Assembly: GCA_016868195.1 (NCBI GenBank)
Contig: VGHQ01000003.1
Coordinates: forward strand, 85,637 to 149,636
Source of the DNA: Betaproteobacteria bacterium
GTDB lineage: Bacteria > Pseudomonadota > Gammaproteobacteria > Burkholderiales > Methylophilaceae
DNA length: 64,000 nt
Direction of reading: 5' to 3'
The notes beneath the pieces were generated by a model, which was not told the DNA's origin, ran no database searches, and was given only the letters and a program-made list of their open reading frames with translations. Made by a program: the position numbers and the translations under genes. Shown here one piece after another: positions 9,836 through 18,067 of this stretch. How positions within the stretch are numbered: position 1 is the stretch's first letter; every line of letters begins with the position of its first letter.

Positions 9836-10303
9836 GTGGAAATCAATAAAAAAGTCCCTTCATTTAAACTTCCTGGCACGAGTGGTCTTCAATTTAATCT
9901 GTCAGATTTCAAAGGTCGTTACCTTGTTGTTTATTTTTACCCCAAAGACGCAACTCCAGGCTGCACTACCCAAGGTGTTGACTTTAGAGATGCTTATAAA
10001 AAATTTCAGGCCCTTGATGCTGAGATATTTGGCATTTCTCGTGATACTTTAAAGTCACACGAAAACTTTAAGGCAAAATTTACCTTTCCCTTTGAGCTTT
10101 TAAGTGATGAAGAAGAAAAAGCCTGTGAATTATTCAATGTCATCAAAATGAAAAATATGTATGGTAAACAGGTAAGGGGTATTGAGCGCAGCACTTTTGT
10201 AATTGATCCTGATGGAAAATTGATTCAGGTATGGCGAGGTGTCAAAGTCGAAGGTCATGTCAAAGAAGTTTTACAATTTATTAAACAACACAACTCTATT
10301 TAA
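9836..10303 (+). CDS. bcp: BCP/PrxQ-type peroxiredoxin lacking the usual resolving cysteine
   Basis: Thiol peroxidase that reduces hydroperoxides in the cytoplasm. The 155 aa protein has the BCP fold with peroxidatic Cys43 in DATPGCTTQ. The resolving cysteine normally five residues later is absent (Val48), so it should work as a 1-Cys enzyme or use the distant Cys in EKACELF. The start is a GTG. Two bases separate it from the PhoH-type gene, suggesting co-transcription. A second BCP paralogue with both cysteines lies at 38189. Confidence 0.88.
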   Translation: MEINKKVPSFKLPGTSGLQFNLSDFKGRYLVVYFYPKDATPGCTTQGVDFRDAYKKFQALDAEIFGISRDTLKSHENFKAKFTFPFELLSDEEEKACELFNVIKMKNMYGKQVRGIERSTFVIDPDGKLIQVWRGVKVEGHVKEVLQFIKQHNSI

Positions 10304-10305
10304 CT

Positions 10306-11700
10306 ATGGCCAAAAAAAATAGTGCAACTAAACTTTTTGTATTAGATACGAATGTTTTAATGCACGATCCCTCAAGTATTTTCCGATTTGAAGAACATGA
10401 TATATACCTTCCGATGGTGACCTTGGAAGAATTAGACAATAATAAAAAAGGTGTCAGTGAGGTTGCGCGTAATGCGAGACAAACGAGTCGTAATTTAGAA
10501 GAGATTATAGGAACGCATGAAGAGAGTTTAGAAAAAGGACGCTCACTTGGTATTAAAGGCAATACACATGTTACAGGAAAGCTTTTCTTGCAAACAACAG
10601 CACTTCCTCATGATTTACCAATGCTCGCAGGTAACAAAGCTGATAACCAAATTTTAAGCATCGTTGCCTATCTTAAAAACCAAAATCCTGATCGCCAAGT
10701 TATTCTTGTTAGTAAAGATATCAATATTCGTATTAAAGCGAGAGCTTTAGGGATTGCTGCTGAAGACTATTTCAATGATAAAGTGCTTGAAGATACTGAG
10801 ATGCTCTATACGGGCATTACAGAACTCCCTGAGGATTTCTGGGAGAAGCACAGTAAAGACATGGAATCATGGCAAGAGAATGGCAGAATGTTTTATCGAC
10901 TGACAGGACCTATGTGTCCAAACTTTTCGATCAATGAATTTATTTTTTATGAATTCGACAAACCTTTCCATGCCATTGTTAGAAAAATTTCTGGTAAAAC
11001 AGCCACACTTGAAATCATTAAAGATTTTATTAATGGTAAACATAATATTTGGGGTATCAATGCTAGAAATCGAGAGCAAAATTTTGCACTCAATCTTTTA
11101 ATGGATCCTGATATCGATTTTGTATCACTTCTGGGGCAAGCAGGTACAGGTAAAACCCTTCTCACGCTTGCGGCTGGATTAGCACAAACACTCGATAAAA
11201 AAATCTACAATGAAATAATCATGACGCGTGTCACAGTGCCTGTAGGTGAGGATATCGGTTTCTTACCAGGTACAGAAGAAGAAAAAATGACACCATGGAT
11301 GGGTGCATTGGAAGATAACCTAGATGTTTTAAATAAAACAGATGAAGAAGCTGGCGAATGGGGAAGAGCCGCGACACAGGATCTTATTCGTTCACGTATC
11401 AAAGTAAAGTCACTCAACTTTATGCGCGGTCGCACATTTCTTCACAAATACCTCATTATCGATGAAGCTCAAAATCTTACGCCAAAGCAGATGAAGACAC
11501 TCATTACGCGCGCGGGTCCGGGGACTAAAGTTGTTTGTTTGGGTAATATTGCACAAATCGATACCCCTTATTTAACAGAAGGCAGTTCAGGTTTAACTTA
11601 TGTCGTCGATCGCTTCAAGGGCTGGAATCATAATGGCCATATCACACTTGTTCGTGGTGAACGTTCGCGCTTAGCTGATTATGCTGCTGAAACACTTTAA
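10306..11700 (+). CDS. PhoH-like ATPase with N-terminal PIN domain
   Basis: A 464 aa protein with a PIN nuclease domain at about residues 5-140 (FVLDTNVLMHDP, VTLEELDNN, and VSKDINIRIKA near its end) and a PhoH ATPase domain from about 240. Walker A is GQAGTGKTLL and Walker B is YLIIDEAQN. This is the PhoH2/YlaK architecture, proposed to act on RNA as helicase plus nuclease. It is not the shorter YbeZ type. Its end overlaps lplT by 20 bases. The cellular role is not known from sequence. Confidence 0.9.
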   Translation: MAKKNSATKLFVLDTNVLMHDPSSIFRFEEHDIYLPMVTLEELDNNKKGVSEVARNARQTSRNLEEIIGTHEESLEKGRSLGIKGNTHVTGKLFLQTTALPHDLPMLAGNKADNQILSIVAYLKNQNPDRQVILVSKDINIRIKARALGIAAEDYFNDKVLEDTEMLYTGITELPEDFWEKHSKDMESWQENGRMFYRLTGPMCPNFSINEFIFYEFDKPFHAIVRKISGKTATLEIIKDFINGKHNIWGINARNREQNFALNLLMDPDIDFVSLLGQAGTGKTLLTLAAGLAQTLDKKIYNEIIMTRVTVPVGEDIGFLPGTEEEKMTPWMGALEDNLDVLNKTDEEAGEWGRAATQDLIRSRIKVKSLNFMRGRTFLHKYLIIDEAQNLTPKQMKTLITRAGPGTKVVCLGNIAQIDTPYLTEGSSGLTYVVDRFKGWNHNGHITLVRGERSRLADYAAETL

Positions 11701-12868
11701 TTTTAAAGTTTCAAAAGGCTTCATTCCCTTACTGATTGCACAGTTTTTATCAGCGCTAGCTGATAATGCCCTTTTGTTTGCAGCGATTGCATTACTCACA
11801 CAAATAAACTCACCTGATTGGCACCAGCCACTCCTGCTTCAGTTCTTTGTAATTTCTTATATTATTTTGGCGCCTTTCGTAGGAGGGATTGCGGATGCTT
11901 TCCCTAAAGGCCGTGTGATGTTTTATTCCAATGCCATTAAGTTTATTGGAAGTTTATCTATGTTATTGGGTATGCAGCCACTTTATGCTTATGCAATTGT
12001 GGGTGTAGGAGCTGCCTCATATTCTCCAGCTAAATACGGTATTTTGACTGAGCTCCTTCCACCTAAAGAGCTTGTGATGGCAAATGGCTGGATGGAAGGG
12101 TCAACAGTCTTTGCGATTATTCTAGGCTCAATTATTGGCGGGGCACTTGCTCAATTCGATCCGCTTGTAGCAATTATTATTATTACAGGATTATATTTGC
12201 TCGCCGCTATATTTAATCGATATATTCCAGTACTTCCTGTTGATCACAAATTACCTAAAACAAATCCTCTTTATATGATTAAAGATTTTTGGCATGCATT
12301 CAAAATATTATGGAAAGATCCTGAAGGACAATTATCTCTTGCTGTGACCACTTTGTTTTGGGGAGCAGGTGCCTCACTAAGATTAATTGTGATTGCATGG
12401 GCAGGCTATGCATTGCAATTTAATTTGGAGGAATCGACACGCTTAACTGCTATGGTTGCGTTTGGTATTGCAATTGGTTCGATAATTGCCGCGCGCTATA
12501 TTAGCCTTAAAGATTCTGTGAGGGTGCTTCCTGCAGGTATTCTTATGGGTGGATTTGTAATGACTATGACTATTATCCACAACTGGCAGATTGCAGCTCT
12601 TATTTTTCTATTCATAGGGGCCTTAAGCGGATTCTTTATTGTACCGTTAAATGCACTGTTGCAGCATCGAGGTCATATACTCATTGGGGCAGGTCATTCG
12701 ATTGCCGTGCAAAACTTTAATGAAAATATTGGTATTCTTTTATTAAGTGGCACTTACACTTGGATGGTCAGAGAAGAATTTTCAATTAACACAATTATTA
12801 TTCTTTTAGGTTTATTTGTCAGTACGACTATGCTGGCAATCTACAAACACTACAAAAAAATTATTTAA
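11681..12868 (+). CDS. lplT: Lysophospholipid transporter LplT (MFS family)
   Basis: Inner-membrane MFS carrier of 395 aa with about 11-12 hydrophobic segments. Family features are the N-terminal segment AQFLSALADNALLFAA and the YSPAKYGILTELLP loop. LplT flips lysophosphatidylethanolamine inward for re-acylation. In enterics it sits beside aas, which is not seen here. It overlaps the PhoH-type gene by 20 bases. Its stop codon shares a TTAA with the convergent ndh stop. Confidence 0.88.
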   Translation: MLLKHFNFKVSKGFIPLLIAQFLSALADNALLFAAIALLTQINSPDWHQPLLLQFFVISYIILAPFVGGIADAFPKGRVMFYSNAIKFIGSLSMLLGMQPLYAYAIVGVGAASYSPAKYGILTELLPPKELVMANGWMEGSTVFAIILGSIIGGALAQFDPLVAIIIITGLYLLAAIFNRYIPVLPVDHKLPKTNPLYMIKDFWHAFKILWKDPEGQLSLAVTTLFWGAGASLRLIVIAWAGYALQFNLEESTRLTAMVAFGIAIGSIIAARYISLKDSVRVLPAGILMGGFVMTMTIIHNWQIAALIFLFIGALSGFFIVPLNALLQHRGHILIGAGHSIAVQNFNENIGILLLSGTYTWMVREEFSINTIIILLGLFVSTTMLAIYKHYKKII

Positions 12869-14172
12869 TGTAACTTAACTTGTGCTTCAGTTCGCCGCGT
12901 AATCATGCGAGCAATCGTTTGAAGGGCTGTACTCATAAATCCATGAAGTGCCATCAAATGCATTTTATAAAGTGATTGGTACATAAGTCGGGCAACAAAT
13001 CCTTCGATGAACATCGATCCACCCATCAACGAACCCATCAAATTACCTACAGTTGAATACTCACCCATATTTACGAGTGAACCGTAATCTTTATAAGTGT
13101 ATTGAGGTAAATTTGTTTTACCTTTGACACGAAGCTTCATAGATTTAAAAAGTAATGATACTTGTTGATGTGCCGCTTGAGCTCTTGGTGGAACAAACTG
13201 TTTCGTGCCTTCAATTGGACATGCAGCACAATCACCAAATGCAAAAATAGAATCATCATGAGTCGTTTGAAGTGTTGTGTGGACCAGCAACTGATTAATG
13301 GGATTTGTTTCTAGCCCATCTATTTTTTTTAGGAAATCAGGTGCTTTCACTCCAGCAGCCCACACGACCAAAGCTGAAGGAATAAAGCGATTGCTATGTG
13401 TCTTAACTCCTTTAGCAGAGACTTCAGTCACACGCTCATCCATATAAAGATGTATGCGTAATTTTCGCAATTCTAATTCTACGGAATGTGATAACTTTTG
13501 CGGAAGCGCTGGAAGCAAGCGAGGGCTCGCTTCAATAATAGAAATTTTTATATCACGATCAGGATTCACCCGATCAATCCCGTAGGCCGTCATCTCGCGC
13601 GTCGCTTTATGAAGCTCCGCTGCAAGTTCCACACCTGTTGCGCCTGCGCCCACGATCACAACTTCTAATTGACCTGGTTGAATTGGTTTCTTTTGTGTTT
13701 GTGCTTTTAAAATAGCATGGTGTAATTTTTGATGGAATACTTCAGCTTGCTCTTGCGTATCTAAAGCAATCGAATATTTTGCTGCACCTTTAATGCCAAA
13801 GTCGTTTGTTGTACTGCCAACAGAAATAATTAAAGTGTCATACTGAAAGCTTCTTCTCGGAATAATTTCTTTGCCATCATCATCTTCATAGGGTGCAATC
13901 GAGACTTCTTTTTTACGACGATTCAATCGATCCATTCGACCTAAGCGAAAACGAAAATGATGCCAGTGAGCTTGCGCCATATATTCCAACTCATGCTTGT
14001 CTGGATTCATACTCCCAGCAGCAATTTCATGAAGGAGTGGTTTCCATACATGAGTTTTTGTACAATCAATCAATGTGATTTCAGCTTTTTTCTTTTTACC
14101 TAGTGTATCACCAAGTCTTGTTGCAAGCTCTAAACCGCCTGCACCGCCACCTACTATCACAATCTTATGCAT
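12865..14172 (-). CDS. ndh: Type II NADH dehydrogenase (NDH-2)
   Basis: Non-proton-pumping NADH:quinone oxidoreductase on the inner face of the membrane. The 435 aa protein has two Rossmann folds: FAD-binding VIVGGGAGGLELATRLG at the N-terminus and NAD-binding VIVGAGATGVELAAEL around residue 170. It also has the second FAD motif IFAFGDCAACP and a C-terminal amphipathic membrane-anchoring region. It is transcribed toward lplT, with which it shares a TTAA at the stops. A hairpin terminator separates it from xoxG upstream. It could reoxidise NADH made by formate dehydrogenase. Confidence 0.92.
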   Translation of the reverse strand: MHKIVIVGGGAGGLELATRLGDTLGKKKKAEITLIDCTKTHVWKPLLHEIAAGSMNPDKHELEYMAQAHWHHFRFRLGRMDRLNRRKKEVSIAPYEDDDGKEIIPRRSFQYDTLIISVGSTTNDFGIKGAAKYSIALDTQEQAEVFHQKLHHAILKAQTQKKPIQPGQLEVVIVGAGATGVELAAELHKATREMTAYGIDRVNPDRDIKISIIEASPRLLPALPQKLSHSVELELRKLRIHLYMDERVTEVSAKGVKTHSNRFIPSALVVWAAGVKAPDFLKKIDGLETNPINQLLVHTTLQTTHDDSIFAFGDCAACPIEGTKQFVPPRAQAAHQQVSLLFKSMKLRVKGKTNLPQYTYKDYGSLVNMGEYSTVGNLMGSLMGGSMFIEGFVARLMYQSLYKMHLMALHGFMSTALQTIARMITRRTEAQVKLH

Positions 14173-14198
14173 CTTACTTCCTTAAAATACAGACAATA

Positions 14199-14236
14199 AA
14201 AAAACCACTGCTGTAATTATACAGGAGTGGTTTTTT
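14199..14236 (-). terminator. Rho-independent terminator downstream of xoxG
   Basis: Inverted repeat ACCACTgCTGTA / TACAGgAGTGGT with a four-base loop, flanked by A and T runs, so it could work on both strands. It lies 35 bases beyond the xoxG stop and just upstream of ndh, separating the two units. Confidence 0.8.
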
Positions 14237-14270
14237 AATATTTTCTAGAAATTTTCTAGAGTTTTTGAAA

Positions 14271-14759
14271 TTACTCGTTACCTGTAATTGTTCCTTGCGC
14301 ACGAACCCATGCAATAACTTTTAATATTTCATCGACTTTAAGTCCGTTTGTAGGATCTGTAGCATCCATAATACCTAAGCCTTTTCCGCCCATACCGCCG
14401 TTTGTGCCATGCCATAAAGTTTCAAACATACCTTTGTTTGTTGCATCTTTAGGATAACGGAATGTTGGGCCAATGAGACCTGGGCCTACTTGACCCTTTG
14501 CATCGCCACCATGGCATTGAGTGCAAGAATAAAGTCCAAAAAGCTTTTTACCTTTTGCAATCGCTTCTGCATTACCCACATAAGAATTTTTACCAGTAGC
14601 TAAAAATTCTTTTGCTGCCGGCGTATCAAAGAGTGCTGGATCAAGCTTAAATGTACTTCCATCTGTTGTTTTTACAAACGAAACATCAGCAGATGCGATA
14701 CCTGCAATTGTCATCATAGAAACTAGAAGCGATGACATGAGTACTTTTTTTACTAACAT
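14271..14759 (-). CDS. xoxG: Cytochrome c-L, electron acceptor of XoxF
   Basis: Periplasmic c-type cytochrome of 162 aa. It has a signal peptide (hydrophobic to about residue 24, cleavage after IASA), one haem-attachment motif (CTQCH at about residue 82) and a conserved MDH-cytochrome segment FRYPKDATNKGMFETLWHG. A Met in GGMGGKG is a plausible axial ligand. Its position downstream of xoxF-xoxJ makes it the likely electron acceptor of the methanol dehydrogenase. The ribosome-binding site (TAGGAGA) is good. It is 157 bases from xoxJ. Confidence 0.92.
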   Translation of the reverse strand: MLVKKVLMSSLLVSMMTIAGIASADVSFVKTTDGSTFKLDPALFDTPAAKEFLATGKNSYVGNAEAIAKGKKLFGLYSCTQCHGGDAKGQVGPGLIGPTFRYPKDATNKGMFETLWHGTNGGMGGKGLGIMDATDPTNGLKVDEILKVIAWVRAQGTITGNE

Positions 14760-14881
14760 AATTTCTCCTAAAAAATTGTATGCATTTTGAAGGATGTTTA
14801 ATCCAAAATATACATTCTAAAATGCGGTTTTAACTTCCTTAAAATCTGAAAAACACTCACTAATCTTACTCATTTTTTTAA

Positions 14882-14914
14882 ATAAAGTCACTCATTTCTG
14901 AATGACTTTTTTAA
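14882..14914 (-). terminator. Weak hairpin downstream of xoxJ
   Basis: AAGTCA...TGACTT hairpin with an imperfect inner stem. On the minus strand it is followed by TTTATTT. It lies just past the xoxJ stop and may reduce read-through into xoxG. The T run is better on the plus strand, so function is uncertain. Confidence 0.4.
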
Positions 14915-14916
14915 CT

Positions 14917-15789
14917 TTAGTTTCCTATCTTATCCCCTGAAACAGCAGGCTTATAAGGGATCCCATAATCATCTAAAATTTTCAAAATTTTAGCTTGATT
15001 TCGATCTAATGCCCCTTGAATCATTTCCATGCGGTCTTTATCTTTCTTTCGAACTGCAAGTGAAATATTAAACTCTGTCTTACCTTTTATAGTATCGAAT
15101 GCATTCTTTTCTGATTTAAACTCAGGGATCGGGACAACGACTAGGGGTTCTTTAGCTTTTTTTGCATAATAACCTCCGAGGGGTCCCCAAATAATCGCAA
15201 CATCAATTTTTCCTGCCACTAAATCATCGATCATGTGGCCTGGTGATAAATTGAGATCTCTTTGTAATCGGTAAGGCCGAGCATTCGCCATAAGATCATT
15301 ATCACGCAACGGGATGGTGGGTGGGCTTTCGCCTACTATGCCAATAATTCCTTTTCTTAGATCCTCTGATTTCCAATCTTTAATATTATAGTTACTTGAT
15401 TGACGGTATACGAAGACATAACCTGAACGATAATAAGGTTTGGAGGTGCGTAATGAATCTACATCACTGCCCATACCAATAATGACATCGCAGCGTTGTG
15501 CATTAATTGTATTTCTTAAATAGCCCTGACGATCAAGCCAAAATTCGTAAGTTAATTCTTTACCTAAATCTTTCGCTAAAACTTCTGCAATCTTATTTTC
15601 AAAGCCCTCACCCTTTTGATTGGAATAGGGTAAATTTTCAGGGTCGGCACACACTCTAAATTCATTTTCAGTAGGAATTCGATATGGCATGCCTGGCAAG
15701 CCATCTTCACGATCTTGGCCTACAGCGAATACCGATCCAGCTTGAATTGAATTTAAAACACATAAAGCTAATATTATTTTTTTAAACAT
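14917..15789 (-). CDS. xoxJ: XoxJ, periplasmic binding-protein-like methanol oxidation factor
   Basis: A 290 aa member of the MxaJ/XoxJ family, related to extracellular solute-binding proteins. It has a signal peptide (MFKKIILALCVLNS..., cleavage near VFA), the N-terminal FRVCADPENLPYSN motif typical of the family, and a second lobe with DVAIIWGPLGGYYAKK. XoxJ is thought to interact with and help activate XoxF, and its exact role is unsettled. It lies between xoxF and xoxG. A strong hairpin separates it from xoxF, implying lower expression than xoxF. Confidence 0.92.
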   Translation of the reverse strand: MFKKIILALCVLNSIQAGSVFAVGQDREDGLPGMPYRIPTENEFRVCADPENLPYSNQKGEGFENKIAEVLAKDLGKELTYEFWLDRQGYLRNTINAQRCDVIIGMGSDVDSLRTSKPYYRSGYVFVYRQSSNYNIKDWKSEDLRKGIIGIVGESPPTIPLRDNDLMANARPYRLQRDLNLSPGHMIDDLVAGKIDVAIIWGPLGGYYAKKAKEPLVVVPIPEFKSEKNAFDTIKGKTEFNISLAVRKKDKDRMEMIQGALDRNQAKILKILDDYGIPYKPAVSGDKIGN

Positions 15790-15820
15790 TGTTTTTCCTT
15801 GGCAATGAATAATCGTGAGT

Positions 15821-15864
15821 CCTATAAAAAAAACACCCCGCTTAAAAAGCAGGGTGTTTATAGG
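15821..15864 (-). terminator. Strong hairpin terminator or attenuator between xoxF and xoxJ
   Basis: On the transcribed strand, ACACCCTGCTT pairs with AAGCGGGGTGT and is followed by eight T residues. Outer arms CCTATAAA and TTTATAGG extend the structure. It begins 45 bases past the xoxF stop. It should terminate most xoxF transcripts, leaving partial read-through for xoxJ and xoxG. Confidence 0.85.
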
Positions 15865-15908
15865 ACATACTAACTAACAGTTAGTTCTATAAAAAATCTT
15901 TCGATTAA

Positions 15909-17783
15909 TTATAGGCTAAATACTGTTAAAGCACCGCCGCCAGGAGCAGCATTGTACTTAGTAAGTTCAGCATAACCACCAGCAGCGCCAAGAGCGTCTG
16001 TTGGGTTAGTTAAGCCAAGGTTCATCGCAACGCCAGCCCAACCACCAATACCTGATAAAACACCAACGTATTGTTTGCCGCCGTTTGCGTATGTGAATGC
16101 ATTACCAATCACACCAGAACCCACTTGGAATTTCCAAAGTTCTTTACCTGTCTTAGCGTCAAGAGCCTTGAACCAACGATCAAGAGTTCCGTAGAACACT
16201 AAGTCTGAAGCGGTATTTAATGAACCACCCCAAGCTGAGAACTTCTCTTTGTTGTACCAAGCTTTTTTGTTAGTCATTGGATCATAAGCAGCGAAGCCAC
16301 CCATAACACCGTCTGGACCAGCAAACATAGTTAATGTTGCACCAACCCATGGTTGACCTGCTACATACTTAGACTCAACTGGTTCGTATGTCATACATAC
16401 GTGGTTAAGTGGTGAGTAGATAAGGCCAGTCTTAGGTGAGTAAGATGCTGGTTGTTGATCTTTTGTACCTAATGCAGCTGGGCAAACACCCTTAGCATTG
16501 TAGTCTTGGTGTGTAGAAGCTGTAGCTAACTTGTTAGGTACACCAGATTTCATGTCAATATCAGTTGCCCAGTTAACAAATGGATGTACTTTTTCTGCAG
16601 CAACTAAAACGCCGTTGTCAGCTTGCCATGTGTAAGCAAAACCGTTACGGTCATGGTGCCATGCATATGTCTTACCACCATTGTCAAATAAGATCACTTC
16701 GTTAATACCGTCGTAATCCCACTCGTCATGTGGAGTCATTTGCATACCCCAGCGTGCAACGCCAGTGTTTAAGTCACGTGCGAAAACAGTCATTGACCAT
16801 TTATTGTCGCCTGGACGTACATCTGGATTCCAAACTGATGGGTTACCTGTACCGTAGTACACTAAGTTTGTTTTTGGATCATATGGCCACCAGCCCCAAA
16901 CAGAGCCACCACCATGTTGCCAACCATCTTTAACTGCTTGTGGTTTCAACCATGTTGAAAGACCAAGATCTTTTACGCCACCTTTTAACTTAGCAGTGTC
17001 AATTTTCTTGAATGAACCGCCTTGTTTGTTACCACCATTAACGTCTTCATAGACTGATAATGCTGAGTAAAGTGGTGTGTCTTTGTTAAAGTCTTTGCCG
17101 ATTAATACTTCGGAATCAGGACCTGTTGAGTAAGCTTTCCAAGCTAACTTGCCGTCTAATGTGTAAGCTGCCATAAAGCAACGAACACCGAATTCAGCAC
17201 CAGAACAACCTGTTAAGATTTTGTCTTTAATTACGTGAGGCGCATTTGTGTTTGTAGCACCAACTTTAGGGTCATTGTTTTTAGCGTCCCATATTTTTTT
17301 ACCTGACTTAGCATCCAAAGCAACTAAAGTACCATCGTTTTGTTGTAAGAAGATTTTACCGTCGCCATAACCAAGACCGCGTGAAACGTTGTCACAGCAG
17401 AGAACTGCTTGAACTGATGGATCTTGTTTTGGGAAGTAAGACCAAACGATTTTTTGATTGTCGTTTAAGTCAAGCGCATAGATGTTATTTGGGAATGCTG
17501 TATGAACATACATCATGTTACCAATAACTAAAGGAGCACCTTCATGACCACGGTTTACACCGGTTGCGAATGTCCATGCTGCTTTAAGGTTCTTTACGTT
17601 ACCTTGATTGATTTGTGTTAACTTGCTGTATGCTTGATTTGTGTAGTCACCGCGTGGTGCTGCCCAGTTATCAGCATTAGCAATCGCTTTTTCTTGATCA
17701 GCAGCTGCTGAAGCAATCATTGGCATTGCCACTGAAAGACCAGCTACTAAACCAAGAGCTAACTTGATTTTATTAAGTTTCAT
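15909..17783 (-). CDS. xoxF: Lanthanide-dependent methanol dehydrogenase XoxF
   Basis: Periplasmic PQQ enzyme oxidising methanol. The 624 aa protein has a signal peptide (cleavage near SAAA at residues 25-28) and an eight-bladed quinoprotein propeller. Key residues are visible: the adjacent cysteines 129-130 (VLCCDN), and metal ligands Glu197 (GAEFG), Asn314 (GTGNPS), Asp356 and Asp358 in DEWDYDG. The extra Asp358, where MxaF has Ala, marks the lanthanide type. No mxaF or mxaI is nearby. It has a strong ribosome-binding site (CGGAGAT) and a promoter at 17925-17953. Followed by a strong terminator, then xoxJ and xoxG. Confidence 0.98.
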   Translation of the reverse strand: MKLNKIKLALGLVAGLSVAMPMIASAAADQEKAIANADNWAAPRGDYTNQAYSKLTQINQGNVKNLKAAWTFATGVNRGHEGAPLVIGNMMYVHTAFPNNIYALDLNDNQKIVWSYFPKQDPSVQAVLCCDNVSRGLGYGDGKIFLQQNDGTLVALDAKSGKKIWDAKNNDPKVGATNTNAPHVIKDKILTGCSGAEFGVRCFMAAYTLDGKLAWKAYSTGPDSEVLIGKDFNKDTPLYSALSVYEDVNGGNKQGGSFKKIDTAKLKGGVKDLGLSTWLKPQAVKDGWQHGGGSVWGWWPYDPKTNLVYYGTGNPSVWNPDVRPGDNKWSMTVFARDLNTGVARWGMQMTPHDEWDYDGINEVILFDNGGKTYAWHHDRNGFAYTWQADNGVLVAAEKVHPFVNWATDIDMKSGVPNKLATASTHQDYNAKGVCPAALGTKDQQPASYSPKTGLIYSPLNHVCMTYEPVESKYVAGQPWVGATLTMFAGPDGVMGGFAAYDPMTNKKAWYNKEKFSAWGGSLNTASDLVFYGTLDRWFKALDAKTGKELWKFQVGSGVIGNAFTYANGGKQYVGVLSGIGGWAGVAMNLGLTNPTDALGAAGGYAELTKYNAAPGGGALTVFSL

Positions 17784-17836
17784 ATAAATCTCCGTAGTTA
17801 TTACTAAGGGTTTTAAAAAGAAGTAAACTCTCTAAT

Positions 17837-17884
17837 CACTTTAAATTTTAAAGTGTTTCACTTTAAGACTCGAAGGTGCTTCGA
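17837..17884 (-). repeat. Stacked inverted repeats in the xoxF leader
   Basis: Three alternating 8-base half-sites: CACTTTAA (17837), TTAAAGTG (17848) and CACTTTAA (17859). The last two form a perfect inverted repeat with a 3-base spacer. Immediately beside them is a perfect repeat TCGAAG-GTG-CTTCGA (17870-17884). All lie between the predicted transcription start and xoxF, so they could be operator sites or fold in the mRNA. Function unknown. Confidence 0.75.
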
Positions 17885-17924
17885 AGGCTTACTTTCAGCA
17901 CAATTTGACTTATGCTTAATTAGT

Positions 17925-17953
17925 AATATATGCCTCTTTTTTTAGAATTGCAA
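17925..17953 (-). promoter_or_regulatory. Predicted sigma-70 promoter of xoxF
   Basis: On the minus strand, TTGCAA (17948-17953) and TATATT (17925-17930) are separated by exactly 17 bases. This predicts a leader of roughly 135 bases before the xoxF ATG. The rest of the 284-base gap between xoxF and the iminopeptidase gene is A/T-rich with no other gene. Confidence 0.6.
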
Positions 17954-18067
17954 CAATTTCGTTACAATTTGTTAACATTTTTTTAAGTCTAAATTTTAAT
18001 TATTCCTGAACTTTGCTAAATTTGTTAAAATACCTAATAAAATCAATAAGAAAGCTAATTATTTTCT

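Noticed and set aside
10306..11700. PIN-PhoH protein as toxin of a toxin-antitoxin pair
   Set aside because: No small antitoxin gene precedes it; a peroxiredoxin gene lies two bases upstream.
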